IMG/VR virus record: IMGVR_UViG_3300018079_000002
Location: 1-64,000 of that record
Reading direction: 5' to 3' (one strand)
Origin: a virus
Length of the DNA: 64,000 bases
Shown in pieces: positions 1 through 10,263 of this stretch. Below the pieces are notes generated by a model that worked only from the letters and a program-made list of their open reading frames with translations, had not been told where the DNA came from and searched no databases. The stretch's first letter is position 1; each line of letters starts with the position of its first letter. The position numbers were made by a program, and so were the translations under genes.

Positions 1-2072
1 ACCGGGTAGGGCTTCAAGTGGCGATTGGCGATGGTGATGGAGCTCGCTGTCGCGCTGCCGCTAGCCAGGCGATTGCGACGGCTAATGGGAATAGGTTTAA
101 GCGAAACCGGCGAAGAGTCGAACGAGTCTTCGGTTAGGTTGCCGCGCACATACAACAGCCACACCCGCGTGTTGACCGGATGCACCTGCGCGTGGGTGTC
201 CAGCAATCCGCGGTAAACGGTGTTGAGGCGAACGTTGGCACCAGTAATGGAGCCAGTCTTGAAGGCGATAAACTCCGAGCCAATCAGGCAGATGTTAGCT
301 AGGCTAACACCAATGTCATCGTCGTTCGCCGCGAACATGGTGTTGAGCATTGCGAGCTGAGTATCCGGGTCCGGCACCAGGTCCACCGTGAGCCCGTGAT
401 CAGTGGCGTTGAGCTGACTGGCTAATTTGCCGGCCAGCAGAAAGCCACCCACCTTACCCACGATGGTGCTCGCCACTTCGAGCTCAATCAGGACGGCTGC
501 GTCCGGCTGGTGACGTGCCCCAAACCAGACCCGGCGATACACACCAGGAAAGAATGGATCACGATCGCAGAAGGCTTTGGGTGCCTCGAACACTGAACGG
601 TCCAACACTGGGATGTCCACCACTGCATTTGAGGGCGGGGTCCAGTTCGTTGGTGGCGGTGCACCATAGCTCCCGGCCTTATAGTTGAACACGTCCTCGA
701 CCACTGACAGCGTAATCTGTCCTTGCTGGAGACGGCCTAGGTCGATCTTGGTGACGCGCATGGCCAGCTTGACAATGCCCAGGGCAGTGTTCGACCACGC
801 CACCACCTGGCCAGGGTTCACCGCGTGGAAGTTTCGGTCCACGATCAGAGACGCCTTGGCCAGCGGACGGCTGAGGCTGCGCAGCTCTCGCCAGGCTATG
901 TCGTTCGCGAGTGCGGCCACCTTGACACCAGGAAAATTCATCTGTGACTGCACCACCGCATTCTGCACCCGGATGTTGGCACCGTCCTGGGCAGCACCGA
1001 AGTCTGTCACATAGTTGTTACCACGATTGGCGAAGTTGATGCGGATTTCGTTCTGCGTCTCATCCCAGGCACCCCGGCTATAGCTGTCTACTTCCAGCAC
1101 ACAGGACTCATCGGCGAGCGGCATTAGGTTGATATCGTAACCACCCCGTGCCAGCGTCACGATCCACTTGCCAGTGGTGCGGTCCAGGGTAACAACACCA
1201 TCAATCTGACGTTCGAGCTCTTTGAGAAAGTCAGCAATCTCGATTGGGCTATCCAGCACGAAGCTAAAGCCATTACCTTCTGCTGCCAGGGTGGTGGCTG
1301 CAGTCGTGAAGTTGGCCACGTCAATATCGGTGGCCGGGAAAGCTAATCCCCAATCGTCATTGGTCAACACTTCGTAAATGACGTTCATCGGGTTCGCGTC
1401 CAGGCCACCATTGACGCCAGGAGTGCCTAGGGCCAGGCCGTTCGGTATGCGCTGCACTTCAAACCGCCACGGCGCAACACTGGTGGACGTGCCGATGTAA
1501 ACCCGTTCCAGCGTAAAGTAAGAAGTTCCACGGTAGGACGGAGTATCCCCGCCCTGCTGCTGGAAGGTGGAAAGGTAGGCGCTGGCCGTCTGGGTTTCGT
1601 TGCCTACATGCCACCGGCCAGTGCCGATAATACCGCCACTGCCTAAGTCCTGGCCACCAAACCATTCTGGCTCATTGATGACCACCGTCCCTTCGGCAGT
1701 AAGATTCGGCTGGATGATGATGTCGTCCTCGACCCAAACCTTGAGCAGCTTATCGACTGGCCCACGGCACAGTGCCATCTGGATACCCAGGTGGTATTCA
1801 TAACCTTTAGTAATTGTTTCGCTGCTGAAGATACCGGTCTTGACCTTTTCTGTTACCGCGATTTGCTGCAGGTCGCCATACCAGACCACGTTCGGTCCTT
1901 CCAGCTTAACGGTGCCCCAAACGAGTGGCACTATGCGTCCCTGAGTGGCGGTAGGAAAGCTAAAGTCTCCTAGGTTGGCCGGTCGGAAATTCTCGATCTT
2001 GGGTTTAGGACGGAGCAGCTCGCTCAGCACGAACGTTACCGCCCACAGAAATAATGTTAGCCAAAAGCCCAT
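1..2072 (-). CDS. Tail tip / central fibre protein (gpJ-like), 3' end cut by window edge
   Basis: Large open frame starting at an ATG at 2072, four bases after the preceding stop, and running off the left edge with no stop, so at least 690 residues are visible. It begins with a hydrophobic stretch (MGFWLTLFLWAVTFVLSELL), followed by the motif QGRIVPLVWGTVKLEGPNV. That combination is usual at the N-terminus of 'putative phage tail protein' tail-tip components that follow the DUF2163-type hub gene. These proteins sit at the end of the siphovirus tail, and their C-termini often carry receptor-binding parts, which lie outside this window. Neighbours (hub, distal tail, tape measure) support the call. 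The family assignment is by recognition of motif and synteny, not by search. Confidence 0.8.
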   Translation of the reverse strand, partial: MGFWLTLFLWAVTFVLSELLRPKPKIENFRPANLGDFSFPTATQGRIVPLVWGTVKLEGPNVVWYGDLQQIAVTEKVKTGIFSSETITKGYEYHLGIQMALCRGPVDKLLKVWVEDDIIIQPNLTAEGTVVINEPEWFGGQDLGSGGIIGTGRWHVGNETQTASAYLSTFQQQGGDTPSYRGTSYFTLERVYIGTSTSVAPWRFEVQRIPNGLALGTPGVNGGLDANPMNVIYEVLTNDDWGLAFPATDIDVANFTTAATTLAAEGNGFSFVLDSPIEIADFLKELERQIDGVVTLDRTTGKWIVTLARGGYDINLMPLADESCVLEVDSYSRGAWDETQNEIRINFANRGNNYVTDFGAAQDGANIRVQNAVVQSQMNFPGVKVAALANDIAWRELRSLSRPLAKASLIVDRNFHAVNPGQVVAWSNTALGIVKLAMRVTKIDLGRLQQGQITLSVVEDVFNYKAGSYGAPPPTNWTPPSNAVVDIPVLDRSVFEAPKAFCDRDPFFPGVYRRVWFGARHQPDAAVLIELEVASTIVGKVGGFLLAGKLASQLNATDHGLTVDLVPDPDTQLAMLNTMFAANDDDIGVSLANICLIGSEFIAFKTGSITGANVRLNTVYRGLLDTHAQVHPVNTRVWLLYVRGNLTEDSFDSSPVSLKPIPISRRNRLASGSATASSITIANRHLKPYP

Positions 2073-2076
2073 AGGT

Positions 2077-2970
2077 TTATCGCATTGCGCCCCAGCCACC
2101 GTTCGCCAGTGCACCTGCGGCACCACCGCCAGCACCACCACGAGCACGGGTGCCAACTCCTAGGCCAGTGGCGAATGGATTCTTCGGGGGCACGAACATA
2201 AAGCCACCGTAATTGATGACGTTGTTAAACTTCGTCTTGCAAGTCGGCAAAGTATGGTCACATCCGGCCAGGACACCTAGGGTCTCGCCGGTTAGGGGCA
2301 CCGGGAACGGCGCGAGCACCGTTACGTTGTCGCCTGTCTGCGCTACGATCAGGCGAAAGTCAGTGGTGTCCGGGTTGACCAGAATACCGGCGATGGCCCA
2401 GCCCGCACCCTTCGCAATTAGGCCGTCCACCGTGTAAACATCGGCGTTGATCGCACTGCACAGGCCGTTGTGGGTGAACACCGCCGCACTAGCTTTGCAG
2501 CGCACGTCGAACAGCACATGATTGCAGAGACCCTGGAAAGTGAAGCGAGGAAACACTCGCCCGAGCGCACCAGTCAGAGGCATCACCCCAACCGTCGCCT
2601 CCTGGGCTTGTTTGGTGAAGGATACACTGCGCACCAGCCCCTTGAAGATCAGCTTTACTTCGGGCGTGGGCGTGTCGTAACGATGCAACCGAAAGATGGT
2701 GAGAGTTGCACGGCTACCCGGCACCAGCAGAATATACTTCGTAACAAACGGGTAGTCCGAAGGCATCGTAAGGTTGATGACAGACGTGCGTTCGTCCGGA
2801 CCAACCGAGATTTCACTTCGGGAAACCGCAATTGGTGCGTAGGTGTTAATTCCAACAACGATTTCTTCTTCAGAACTGGTAAGGTAAAATCGTTCGAGTC
2901 CCACTGCAAACTCATACAGCTCAATGGGTGAGCCACTTTGGATACTGTTTTCATTCGTTGCAAATGACAT
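2077..2970 (-). CDS. Baseplate hub-like tail protein (DUF2163 / phage_BR0599 type)
   Basis: 297 residues. The N-terminal half (LYEFAVGLERFYLTSSEEEI, then a run of beta-strand-like segments) and the cysteine-rich C-terminal motif GCDHTLPTCKTKFNNVINYG followed by PPKNPF are characteristic of the DUF2163/phage_BR0599 tail proteins. Those form the hub at the tail tip between the distal tail protein and the gpJ-like protein. The extreme C-terminus is a glycine-rich tail (RARGGAGGGAAGALANGGWG). The gene sits six bases after the distal tail gene and four bases before the gpJ-like gene, the usual order in this tail module. Confidence 0.75.
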   Translation of the reverse strand: MSFATNENSIQSGSPIELYEFAVGLERFYLTSSEEEIVVGINTYAPIAVSRSEISVGPDERTSVINLTMPSDYPFVTKYILLVPGSRATLTIFRLHRYDTPTPEVKLIFKGLVRSVSFTKQAQEATVGVMPLTGALGRVFPRFTFQGLCNHVLFDVRCKASAAVFTHNGLCSAINADVYTVDGLIAKGAGWAIAGILVNPDTTDFRLIVAQTGDNVTVLAPFPVPLTGETLGVLAGCDHTLPTCKTKFNNVINYGGFMFVPPKNPFATGLGVGTRARGGAGGGAAGALANGGWGAMR

Positions 2971-2976
2971 AGTCCG

Positions 2977-5430
2977 TTAGTCAAATACGCTCTTAACAGG
3001 CACAACGAGGCGAGCATCGCCCACCGCACTACTGTGCTCAATCTTAATATCATCTGCATCCAGGCGGACCAGCTCTAGCATCTCAATCTTGAGGATATTA
3101 ACAATGGGCACGTTCGACGGCCATGTGCTATCAACGACAAGGTTCTCCACGGCACCGGCTTCGGCACTCGAAGTAATGGCGCGGATAAGTTTGCTGCCGT
3201 CGGCCAGGTGGAGGCGAATGATATTCTTGGGCGAGCGATTCTTAACATACCGCGTATAGCCCACATTGGTGACCTGGAGCCCAGAGGCACCAGACGTAAG
3301 CTGCTGGGTGGGGATGAGTTCATGCTGGAAGGTGGGAATGTAGAACGAAGTTTGTCTCCCTCGCAGTGCATGCAGAAGCTGACGCACTTCCCAAAGTTTC
3401 TGGCGTGAGCCATTGATGGCCCAGCCCTTGAAGCTGATGTGCCGGTCCTTCGCCCAGGGGGTGGCGTTCTGAAACCGGCCAGTGTCGCTATCGATGCGAG
3501 TCATTTCGCGCTCGAAGTTCTTCTCCAGGCTTACGTCCGGCAGAAAATTGGGGTCATCCAGCAACACCTTACCGTTGTAAGTGGCGAAGGCCGCAGTGCT
3601 ACCGAGCTGGACATTGTTGTCCTGGGTGGTAAAGCTAAAAAAGAAGTCAGCCACGTTATTCTGCATACGTGAGCCCTGGATCATCCGTTCGGCCAGGCAG
3701 ACACGCAGCGGATAAACTCGCACACCTGCACTGTAGGCGTTCAAGGTGCCACTCTCGAGCGTTAGTCGGGTTGGATCAACGTCCAGCACGGTGAGCGCGT
3801 CATACTTGCTTTCGCTTTCCAGAATAATGGCGATGTCACCAACCCGGTAGTCTGCATAGGCCGTGGACTTCACCACGATCTCGGTAGCGCCCACCAGCAC
3901 GTCTGCAGTTAGCTCCGTTGGCTCATACCAGACCGGTATGCCGAAGGCGCGTGCGTGCCAGTCGAAGACCAGGTTCTCGATTTGACTGCGCTCGACCGAA
4001 CCCTCGCGCACTAACCGTAAGTCGAACGTCTGGCGGGGAGCCTTACGGAGATTGATGCGCTGTTCGGTGCCCCCTTGTTTCTCCAGCACATCGGTCAAGA
4101 AGCGCATGGTCTCGATCAAGGGCACTTCGGGTGCATAGGGAAACACGATGACCCGTAAGCCTTCAATGGGCAGCTCCAGGGTATAAATGCTCAGGCCGAA
4201 GTCGATGGTGCCTTCAAACACCGGCGAACCTTCCTGGGTAGCTTCCACCGTCAGCACTAATGAAGTCAGGTGCAGGATCGAAAAAGGTAAACCCGGTGCG
4301 GGCGGATTGAAGCCAACACCAGCACCCAGGTTGTTGACAATGGTATTCAGCAGTATGTTCGTTTTGCGGAAGGCGTTATACAGCTCCACTTCGGCTGTCA
4401 CGGTGGTCAGCACCTGACCAAAGTCGATTGCCTTCGGGAATAGGTGCACCAGCTCGAACCAAGCCTGACTTAGATCTTCGGCAATACGGCCAGGTTCAGT
4501 TTTAGGTGTCAGCACTAAGGGGCCAATGCGCTGCTCAAGAGTGCTGACCGGACTGTTCATGTTCAGCACCTTAGTGGTGCGTTCGATGAAGTATTCGCCT
4601 TCTGTGTTGCCAGTCTCGGCAGGGGTCTTGCGGCCAAGGCCGTTGATGCCCAGGGAGTTGGCCTGCTGGCCTTGCTCGCGTAGCTGGTAAGAAAGGCGAT
4701 GGAAGGTGTAACCAGCGCCGTTGTTATAGAGCAATGTTTTCTCCTCGGCAGTCAGCACTCGGTCCCAAAGACCTACCGAATCCATCTTACCTTCATGCCA
4801 GGTGCCGCCTTCCGGGTTGGTGCCAAGGCGCAGTATAGAGCCAAGGCCGATACCGGTAATGCCGGTCAAGTGGACAAGCGAATAAATGGTGCCGTTGTTC
4901 ACCTGGATGTTAATCGTGCCTTCTGCTTTGTTATACCAACCTACGACGAAATACCAAGTGTCAGTGGCCAGTGCAGTGCCGTCAACGACGTTGTAACCGG
5001 TGCTGCCGTCATCGGAGACATAGAAGCGAAGATTGGTGCTGTCCTGGTAAAGAATCCAAACGTTCGTGCCTGGCCCTTCCCACTTGGCCACCAATCCACT
5101 GCCAATACCCAGGTCGATAAAGTAGAACCAACCGGCAACAGTAAAATCATGGTCTCCAAATTCGCCGATATAAATATTATCGGCCTGGAGCTCCTGAAAC
5201 GCAGCCGCATCGAATAAAGCTGCAGCAACATTTCCAGCAGCAGCGATGCCTGCACCGTCTTCCACGCCATTAACGTCCGCTAAGGTTGCACTCCCTGGGT
5301 CAACCCGGCTCTTGCGTGGTCCACTGGCTTCATCCAAGTCCCACCAAGCCACCATGCCGTCGTGGAGCGAAGACCCGATCTGGTCTCTCAACCAAAGATC
5401 AGGATGAACGATGCCTGGACCAGTTGCCAT
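2977..5430 (-). CDS. LamG-domain distal tail protein
   Basis: 817 residues with at least two parts. Residues about 20-245 look like a concanavalin A-like LamG fold: MVAWWDLDEASG near the start, HDFTVAGWFYF in the middle, and the classical closing motif MDSVGLWDRVLTAEEKTLLY. The C-terminal third, with FKGWAINGSRQKLWEVRQLL and RGRQTSFYIPTFQ, resembles distal tail/baseplate proteins that cap the tail tube. LamG modules are carbohydrate- or protein-binding, so this copy may be exposed at the tail tip and contact the cell surface (inference). The central part (about 250-560) is not recognised. A related LamG module is fused to the neck protein at 13842-14915. Confidence 0.65.
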   Translation of the reverse strand: MATGPGIVHPDLWLRDQIGSSLHDGMVAWWDLDEASGPRKSRVDPGSATLADVNGVEDGAGIAAAGNVAAALFDAAAFQELQADNIYIGEFGDHDFTVAGWFYFIDLGIGSGLVAKWEGPGTNVWILYQDSTNLRFYVSDDGSTGYNVVDGTALATDTWYFVVGWYNKAEGTINIQVNNGTIYSLVHLTGITGIGLGSILRLGTNPEGGTWHEGKMDSVGLWDRVLTAEEKTLLYNNGAGYTFHRLSYQLREQGQQANSLGINGLGRKTPAETGNTEGEYFIERTTKVLNMNSPVSTLEQRIGPLVLTPKTEPGRIAEDLSQAWFELVHLFPKAIDFGQVLTTVTAEVELYNAFRKTNILLNTIVNNLGAGVGFNPPAPGLPFSILHLTSLVLTVEATQEGSPVFEGTIDFGLSIYTLELPIEGLRVIVFPYAPEVPLIETMRFLTDVLEKQGGTEQRINLRKAPRQTFDLRLVREGSVERSQIENLVFDWHARAFGIPVWYEPTELTADVLVGATEIVVKSTAYADYRVGDIAIILESESKYDALTVLDVDPTRLTLESGTLNAYSAGVRVYPLRVCLAERMIQGSRMQNNVADFFFSFTTQDNNVQLGSTAAFATYNGKVLLDDPNFLPDVSLEKNFEREMTRIDSDTGRFQNATPWAKDRHISFKGWAINGSRQKLWEVRQLLHALRGRQTSFYIPTFQHELIPTQQLTSGASGLQVTNVGYTRYVKNRSPKNIIRLHLADGSKLIRAITSSAEAGAVENLVVDSTWPSNVPIVNILKIEMLELVRLDADDIKIEHSSAVGDARLVVPVKSVFD

Positions 5431-5433
5431 AGC

Positions 5434-6399
5434 TTACGGAATTTTCTTAATCGCGAAACCCTGATTGCCGGTTTGGGGAATGGTGGTTTGCGCAGGGTCA
5501 TGAATCTTATTCACCTGCGGAAAGATAATCCAGGTGTCCGGACCCACGATGACTTCTTGCTCTGGCGCAAACCGTCCGATGTTGAGCTGGCGGAAGTCCG
5601 GCAAGAAACCTAGGATGTGGATGTGCTGTGGGCTCGTGCCCCTGCGGTGGTAAATCGCGGGTATCGGTGCCAGTGGAATCAGCCCCTGGGCAGCACTCAA
5701 TTGGTAGTAGCACAAGGCGTTCGGATAAATCCCACCACGGCCACCACCGATCAAGGGCACTCGTGCCACGCTGGCGTCATCGTTTCCGGACGTGGCGCTA
5801 TCGCAGAACACGCCCCACTTACCGGTGCCACCTTGCCCCGGCATACCTTCCAGGTGCATACAGGCCGCAATGGTGTTATCGGTGCAGGCCACGTCGCATA
5901 CGGTGGTGTGCAAAACACTCAGCGGAGAATTGACGCTGATTACGTGCCAGTAAGTGCCAAACAAGAATTCACCACCCACCCAGTTACCTAGCTTCGTCAC
6001 CTTGCCACAACCGAAGTGCCGCCAGATGCCCGTCGAGATTTGAATGGCCGCATAAACGTAATCACCACTCGCGAAGAAGTGGTGGTTGATGTAAGGGCCA
6101 TTAGTCAGCACATTGATGCGACGGCCTGTGGAGATAGCACCGGTGGCCGCAGCGATGTTTCCAGAATCATCTGGGTGGTTGCCGGGAAGATTACCGCCAG
6201 TGTAGCCAAGGCTCTGCCAGATGCCGATGTCGTCGGTATTGTCCCAATGGAACTGAACATAGACCGTGCTCTTGTGTAGCGACATACGGTCATTGCCGGT
6301 GTCGAATTCGTCTTGAGTCCAGCCAGCAGCAACCATGAAGTCCTTCAGCTTGGTCATCAGGTCTTCCTGGCTCGTCGCGCTTCCAAGTTGGTATGACAT
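5434..6399 (-). CDS. Tail-associated structural protein, paralogue of the next gene upstream
   Basis: 321 residues, function unknown. The start (GSATSQEDLMTKLKDFMVAAGW) and end (EVIVGPDTWIIFPQ...NQGFAIKKIP) match, in pattern and position, the 443-residue protein at 6401-7732 (TATSYIDLLDKLVLYC; EVTFGADTYILFPGPN...FDYLALKRSF). Both therefore appear to descend from one ancestor. The region between is rich in Gly, Trp and His and predicted beta-rich. Proteins of this kind are common between the tape measure and the distal tail gene of siphophages, and are presumed virion components. The gene abuts its paralogue by one base. Confidence 0.6.
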   Translation of the reverse strand: MSYQLGSATSQEDLMTKLKDFMVAAGWTQDEFDTGNDRMSLHKSTVYVQFHWDNTDDIGIWQSLGYTGGNLPGNHPDDSGNIAAATGAISTGRRINVLTNGPYINHHFFASGDYVYAAIQISTGIWRHFGCGKVTKLGNWVGGEFLFGTYWHVISVNSPLSVLHTTVCDVACTDNTIAACMHLEGMPGQGGTGKWGVFCDSATSGNDDASVARVPLIGGGRGGIYPNALCYYQLSAAQGLIPLAPIPAIYHRRGTSPQHIHILGFLPDFRQLNIGRFAPEQEVIVGPDTWIIFPQVNKIHDPAQTTIPQTGNQGFAIKKIP

Positions 6400-6400
6400 A

Positions 6401-7732
6401 TTAGAACGATCGTTTTAGTGCGAGATAGTCAAAGGCATTGGCAAGGTTGGGGCCAGGAAAAAGAATATAGGTATCAGCGCCGAAGGTAACTTCGTCTTCG
6501 CTAGTCAATCCGGAGCCAGCGATGGGTGCCCACATCACATCGTTGTATTGACCCCACACCTGGCCGATCTGTCCTGGGCCAACCGGCTGAGTAGTATACA
6601 AGATGGTGGGCGGAAACAACAACACTTCGTGCGTGGGAGTCGATGGCACACCCCGCAATTCATAGGTGGGTGTAGTCCCAGTCTCTGGGCGAATGGAACG
6701 CCAGGCCCAACTGTTCTGGACACTCAACACCAGCGTATCAATCATGGTGATGTTGTTATCGCGAAAGCCACCACCAGGAGGCACGAAGTTTTCGGTGCGC
6801 TTGATGACGCGAGTGGAGTTGGCTGCACCAGTGGCTTCGGTCCAGTTGGTGATATTCTTCCAGACACCATCTGGTTGGCGCATCATGACTGGTCCAGCGC
6901 ACTCTGACGGACTGGCTGCAGTAAGTTTAGTGGTGGGCTCAATGATTGAGCACAGGCTTGCTCGCGAAGAGTTGAACCGGGTTTCCTTCTGACAGGAGCA
7001 GCCGGATATGATCAATGGGTAAGGCCACTCGGTGTCCGTGTTGAATGGGTCAAGGAAACCAAGATACGCTTGCACGTAGCTGGTCCCAGGGCGTGCAAAC
7101 ACAATGATGCGACGGCCAGTGACGTTGAACCAGAATGGAAATGAAACATCGTCCAGGGGCACGTAGGCACCACCGTCGATCACCGGCTGGCCCGAGTCCC
7201 AGCGCCCAGGGGAAATACCCGGCTGTAGGTTCCAGGCGAGTGCGTTATTGAACCCGGTGAACCCGGCCAGCTCCCAGTTGAAGATGTCCGGACCCGCATC
7301 GCGGTAAGTGCGAATGCCAACATATACTTCGTCTGCACCACTGCCGATGCCCTGCAGGATGACTTCTTTCTCGGTGGTGAGATAAGTCGAATTGCGCAGC
7401 GTGGTCCAGGGGACAGCGCCATAGGTCAGGTTGAAGGTTGCGCCTGTGCCGGTGCCCCCGGTGTGGCCGCGTGGGTTCGCGGCTGGCGCAGTGTAAACTC
7501 CCGAAGTCCACATCTTGACGCCAGTGATGGCACCACCACCGCCGATGGTTGTGACCTTAACGGTTGCGGCGAAAGTAAATGTGCCGCCGGAGATTGTAAG
7601 AACGTCACCGACAACGTAGCCGGTCCCTGCGGCCTGTATGGCCACCGATATGGCGTGTTGTCCAGTGCAGTATAACACCAACTTGTCGAGCAAGTCGATG
7701 TAACTCGTAGCTGTTCCATTTTGAAAGGGCAT
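6401..7732 (-). CDS. Tail-associated structural protein, larger paralogue
   Basis: 443 residues. N- and C-termini are homologous in pattern to the 321-residue neighbour. About 65 extra residues near the N-terminus (ISVAIQAAGTGYVVGDVLTI, then GGGGAITGVKMWTSGVYTAP and a GTGTGATFNLTY end) look like a small glycine-rich beta module of the type often inserted in phage structural proteins. The gene lies directly after the tape measure gene, so a tail-tip or tail-fibre-associated role is likely, but no enzymatic motif is visible. The two paralogues may form a hetero-oligomer (inference). Confidence 0.6.
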   Translation of the reverse strand: MPFQNGTATSYIDLLDKLVLYCTGQHAISVAIQAAGTGYVVGDVLTISGGTFTFAATVKVTTIGGGGAITGVKMWTSGVYTAPAANPRGHTGGTGTGATFNLTYGAVPWTTLRNSTYLTTEKEVILQGIGSGADEVYVGIRTYRDAGPDIFNWELAGFTGFNNALAWNLQPGISPGRWDSGQPVIDGGAYVPLDDVSFPFWFNVTGRRIIVFARPGTSYVQAYLGFLDPFNTDTEWPYPLIISGCSCQKETRFNSSRASLCSIIEPTTKLTAASPSECAGPVMMRQPDGVWKNITNWTEATGAANSTRVIKRTENFVPPGGGFRDNNITMIDTLVLSVQNSWAWRSIRPETGTTPTYELRGVPSTPTHEVLLFPPTILYTTQPVGPGQIGQVWGQYNDVMWAPIAGSGLTSEDEVTFGADTYILFPGPNLANAFDYLALKRSF

Positions 7733-7737
7733 ATGCT

Positions 7738-10263
7738 CTAAGCGATACCGAGTGCGTTTTTAACGGCTGCACGATTTCTTGTCAAAGAATTTAGGATAAC
7801 TTTGTCACCTTTTTGACTGGACATGGCTTCCGGCACCTTGTCTTCGCTATCCACATTGATGACCTGGACATTAACATTGGGGGGAGGCGCAGCAGCCGTG
7901 TTAGTCAAACTCTCGTTGGGCACCACGGTGCCTGCTGCGTTCGGCCTGAACAGTTCCGGACCACGTTCACCCACCAGGTAGGCGCGTCCAGAATTCACTG
8001 GACCACCATCCGCCTTCGCTCCCCCCAAAGCACCAATAACCCCGCCCACTAAGCCACCAGCGCCTCCACCAGCGCCACCAACGGCGTTGATCAGTGCGGC
8101 CAATGCTTGTCTGGCCAATAGTCGGGTAAGATCAGCTAAGATGCTGTCCACCAGTTTGGAGAAGTTTACTTCTCCGGTGGTGACAAATTCTACCAGCGCA
8201 TCCTCCGCCGAATGCCAGGCGTTGACCAGCGTCTTCTCGGCTGCGTTGGCCACGTCCAGGATGTCGGCTTTGATCTTCTGGAAACCACGGCTGAACCCTT
8301 CGGCTGCAGTCGTGCCGGTCTCCAGCATCTGACCGCGAAGCTGGGCTAGGGCCAGGTTGTATTGCTGGATGGTAATGATACCTTCGTTGAGAAGCTGGTT
8401 CAGTGCTTCTTCCTGGACCTTCAATTGTGCCTGTGGCCCCTGAATCTGCTGCAGCAGTTGTGCGCGTGCGGTTAGTAGCGCCTGCTCTTCGATCAGTGCA
8501 GCAATTTGGTCCCGTTCCACCGCCGTGAGCTGGGACTTGATGTCCTTCTCAATCTTGTAAATCTCGGACAGCTTCTGACGTTCAATGCCTTGCAGCTTGA
8601 GCAGCTCATTCTCCTGCCGTAGCTGTTGAAGGTTTTCCTGGAGCTCTTTGTTACCCGGTCGTGGTGTCAGGTTGGCACCGCCTTGGCTCAAGGCACTTTG
8701 GGCTGCGGCTGCGGCATTCTTATCCTGTGCGCTCTTGGCCAGCCGGTCCTTGGCAATCTGCTCAGCGCGCACGAAGGTCTGGTCCAGCACCGCACCCACG
8801 GTCTTGATGTTGAACCCTTCCAGGAAAGCCTGCTGGACGGTGGCACCTAAGTCCTCGGCCTGCTCCTTCATGCCGTCGAACTTGATCAACTCGAAAGCAC
8901 CGGACGTGCCAGGGATGTCCAGGCCAGGTAGCTTGTTGAGCACGGTGATGATCTTGTTCATCGCGTTCTCAGCAACCTTTAGCACGCTGTTGAATGCGCG
9001 AATGAAAATGGTCTTCAGGATATCCGGGAAGCGTTGGAAGGCTACCACAGAGGCATTGGCCGCACCTACGAACAGACCCACAAAGTTGTCAACCACTTCA
9101 GCGGCATACTCCAGCACCCCGCGCAACGTGATGTTGATGTCGCCGAAGATGCTGCGGAAGGCCGTAGCAATAAAGCCGAAATTCTCCTGGAAGAATTTGG
9201 ACAGGCTGCTCACCGCCAGCTTGATCTCTGAGAAGGCCGCAAGGGCAAAGTCCTGGAGTGTAACAAAGCCGTCCGAAGTCAGGAAGATACGATCGCTGAA
9301 CGCAATCAAGGCAGCAATGGCTGCAGTGATGCCTACCAATAACGCACCAATCGGATTCGCCGCAATGGCTAGCGTCAGCAGTCGTATCCCGGCGATAGCT
9401 TTACCAATCGCCTGCTGCGCAAACGTTACACCAATGATCAGTGAGACGGCCGCAAAGACTCGACCAACGGTGCTCATGTTATCCGCAAGGAAGATTAGCA
9501 TCTTCGCAAACGATTGAGTGGCACCGGTAGCTCGATCAAATTCTCCAATAGCGCGTATGATAGCATTACGTAACACTACGAACGACTGGCCAATGCTAGG
9601 CACGGACTTGGCAAACTTCTCTGACAATTCTTTACGTGCATTCTTGAAAGCGTTGAGCACGATGTCCGCCGTGATCTTACCGTCTTCGCCCATCTTGCGT
9701 AGCTCGCCACGAGTGACACCGAGCTCTTTGGCGATAACGTCCGCCACCACTGGGAGCTGCTCCAGCACCGAGCGCAATTCGTCGCCGCGCAGTGTACCAG
9801 AGGCGAGACCCTGGCTCAGTTGGATCATGCCCGCATTCGCTTCCTGGGCACTAGCACCAGACAAGATGATTGCCTGATTCAAACTTTCGGTGAAGTCCAG
9901 CGTCTGCTGCTGACTGATACCGAGCTCACGCACGGCCAGCGCCGTGCGCGAGAAAACTTCGGTGGTGCCCTCGAACGAAGAGCGTGTCCTCTGGGCAATA
10001 CCAAAGAGCTGCTCCGTCACCACGTTCAATTCGCCGATCGACTTAGTCACTACCCGCACCCGGTTCTGGATGTTGGTGAAGGTGTCTGCGAAGTCCAGCA
10101 GGCGTTTGATGGCTGCTGCACCGCCCAGGAGAAGCAGCGCCTTCCGCAAAATGGAAAGAGCACCACCACTCTTTTCGGCTGAGGCACCGATCTCCGCGAT
10201 GTTACGACTAACAACACGGGCACCGCGTTCATCAACCTGAATCAATAGGCGTTCTGTCGGCAT
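7738..10263 (-). CDS. Tail tape measure protein
   Basis: 841 residues, the longest protein of the tail module. The N-terminal region is that of tape measure proteins: helical, with ALLLLGGAAAIKRLLDFADT and a conserved segment MIQLSQGLASGTLRGDELRS followed by LEQLPVVADVIAKELGV. A long hydrophobic region sits around residues 260-320, followed by coiled-coil stretches rich in Gln, Leu and Glu (about 540-640). The protein sets tail length and is ejected during DNA delivery. At roughly 0.15 nm per residue, a tail near 125 nm would be expected (rule of thumb). It starts one base inside the stop of the gp10-like gene and lies downstream of the frameshifted chaperone pair, as usual. Confidence 0.92.
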   Translation of the reverse strand: MPTERLLIQVDERGARVVSRNIAEIGASAEKSGGALSILRKALLLLGGAAAIKRLLDFADTFTNIQNRVRVVTKSIGELNVVTEQLFGIAQRTRSSFEGTTEVFSRTALAVRELGISQQQTLDFTESLNQAIILSGASAQEANAGMIQLSQGLASGTLRGDELRSVLEQLPVVADVIAKELGVTRGELRKMGEDGKITADIVLNAFKNARKELSEKFAKSVPSIGQSFVVLRNAIIRAIGEFDRATGATQSFAKMLIFLADNMSTVGRVFAAVSLIIGVTFAQQAIGKAIAGIRLLTLAIAANPIGALLVGITAAIAALIAFSDRIFLTSDGFVTLQDFALAAFSEIKLAVSSLSKFFQENFGFIATAFRSIFGDINITLRGVLEYAAEVVDNFVGLFVGAANASVVAFQRFPDILKTIFIRAFNSVLKVAENAMNKIITVLNKLPGLDIPGTSGAFELIKFDGMKEQAEDLGATVQQAFLEGFNIKTVGAVLDQTFVRAEQIAKDRLAKSAQDKNAAAAAQSALSQGGANLTPRPGNKELQENLQQLRQENELLKLQGIERQKLSEIYKIEKDIKSQLTAVERDQIAALIEEQALLTARAQLLQQIQGPQAQLKVQEEALNQLLNEGIITIQQYNLALAQLRGQMLETGTTAAEGFSRGFQKIKADILDVANAAEKTLVNAWHSAEDALVEFVTTGEVNFSKLVDSILADLTRLLARQALAALINAVGGAGGGAGGLVGGVIGALGGAKADGGPVNSGRAYLVGERGPELFRPNAAGTVVPNESLTNTAAAPPPNVNVQVINVDSEDKVPEAMSSQKGDKVILNSLTRNRAAVKNALGIA

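Noticed and set aside
8648-9517. Plus-strand frame of 289 codons opposite the tape measure
   Set aside because: Low-complexity Ala/Ser/Arg product typical of the complement of a helical protein gene.
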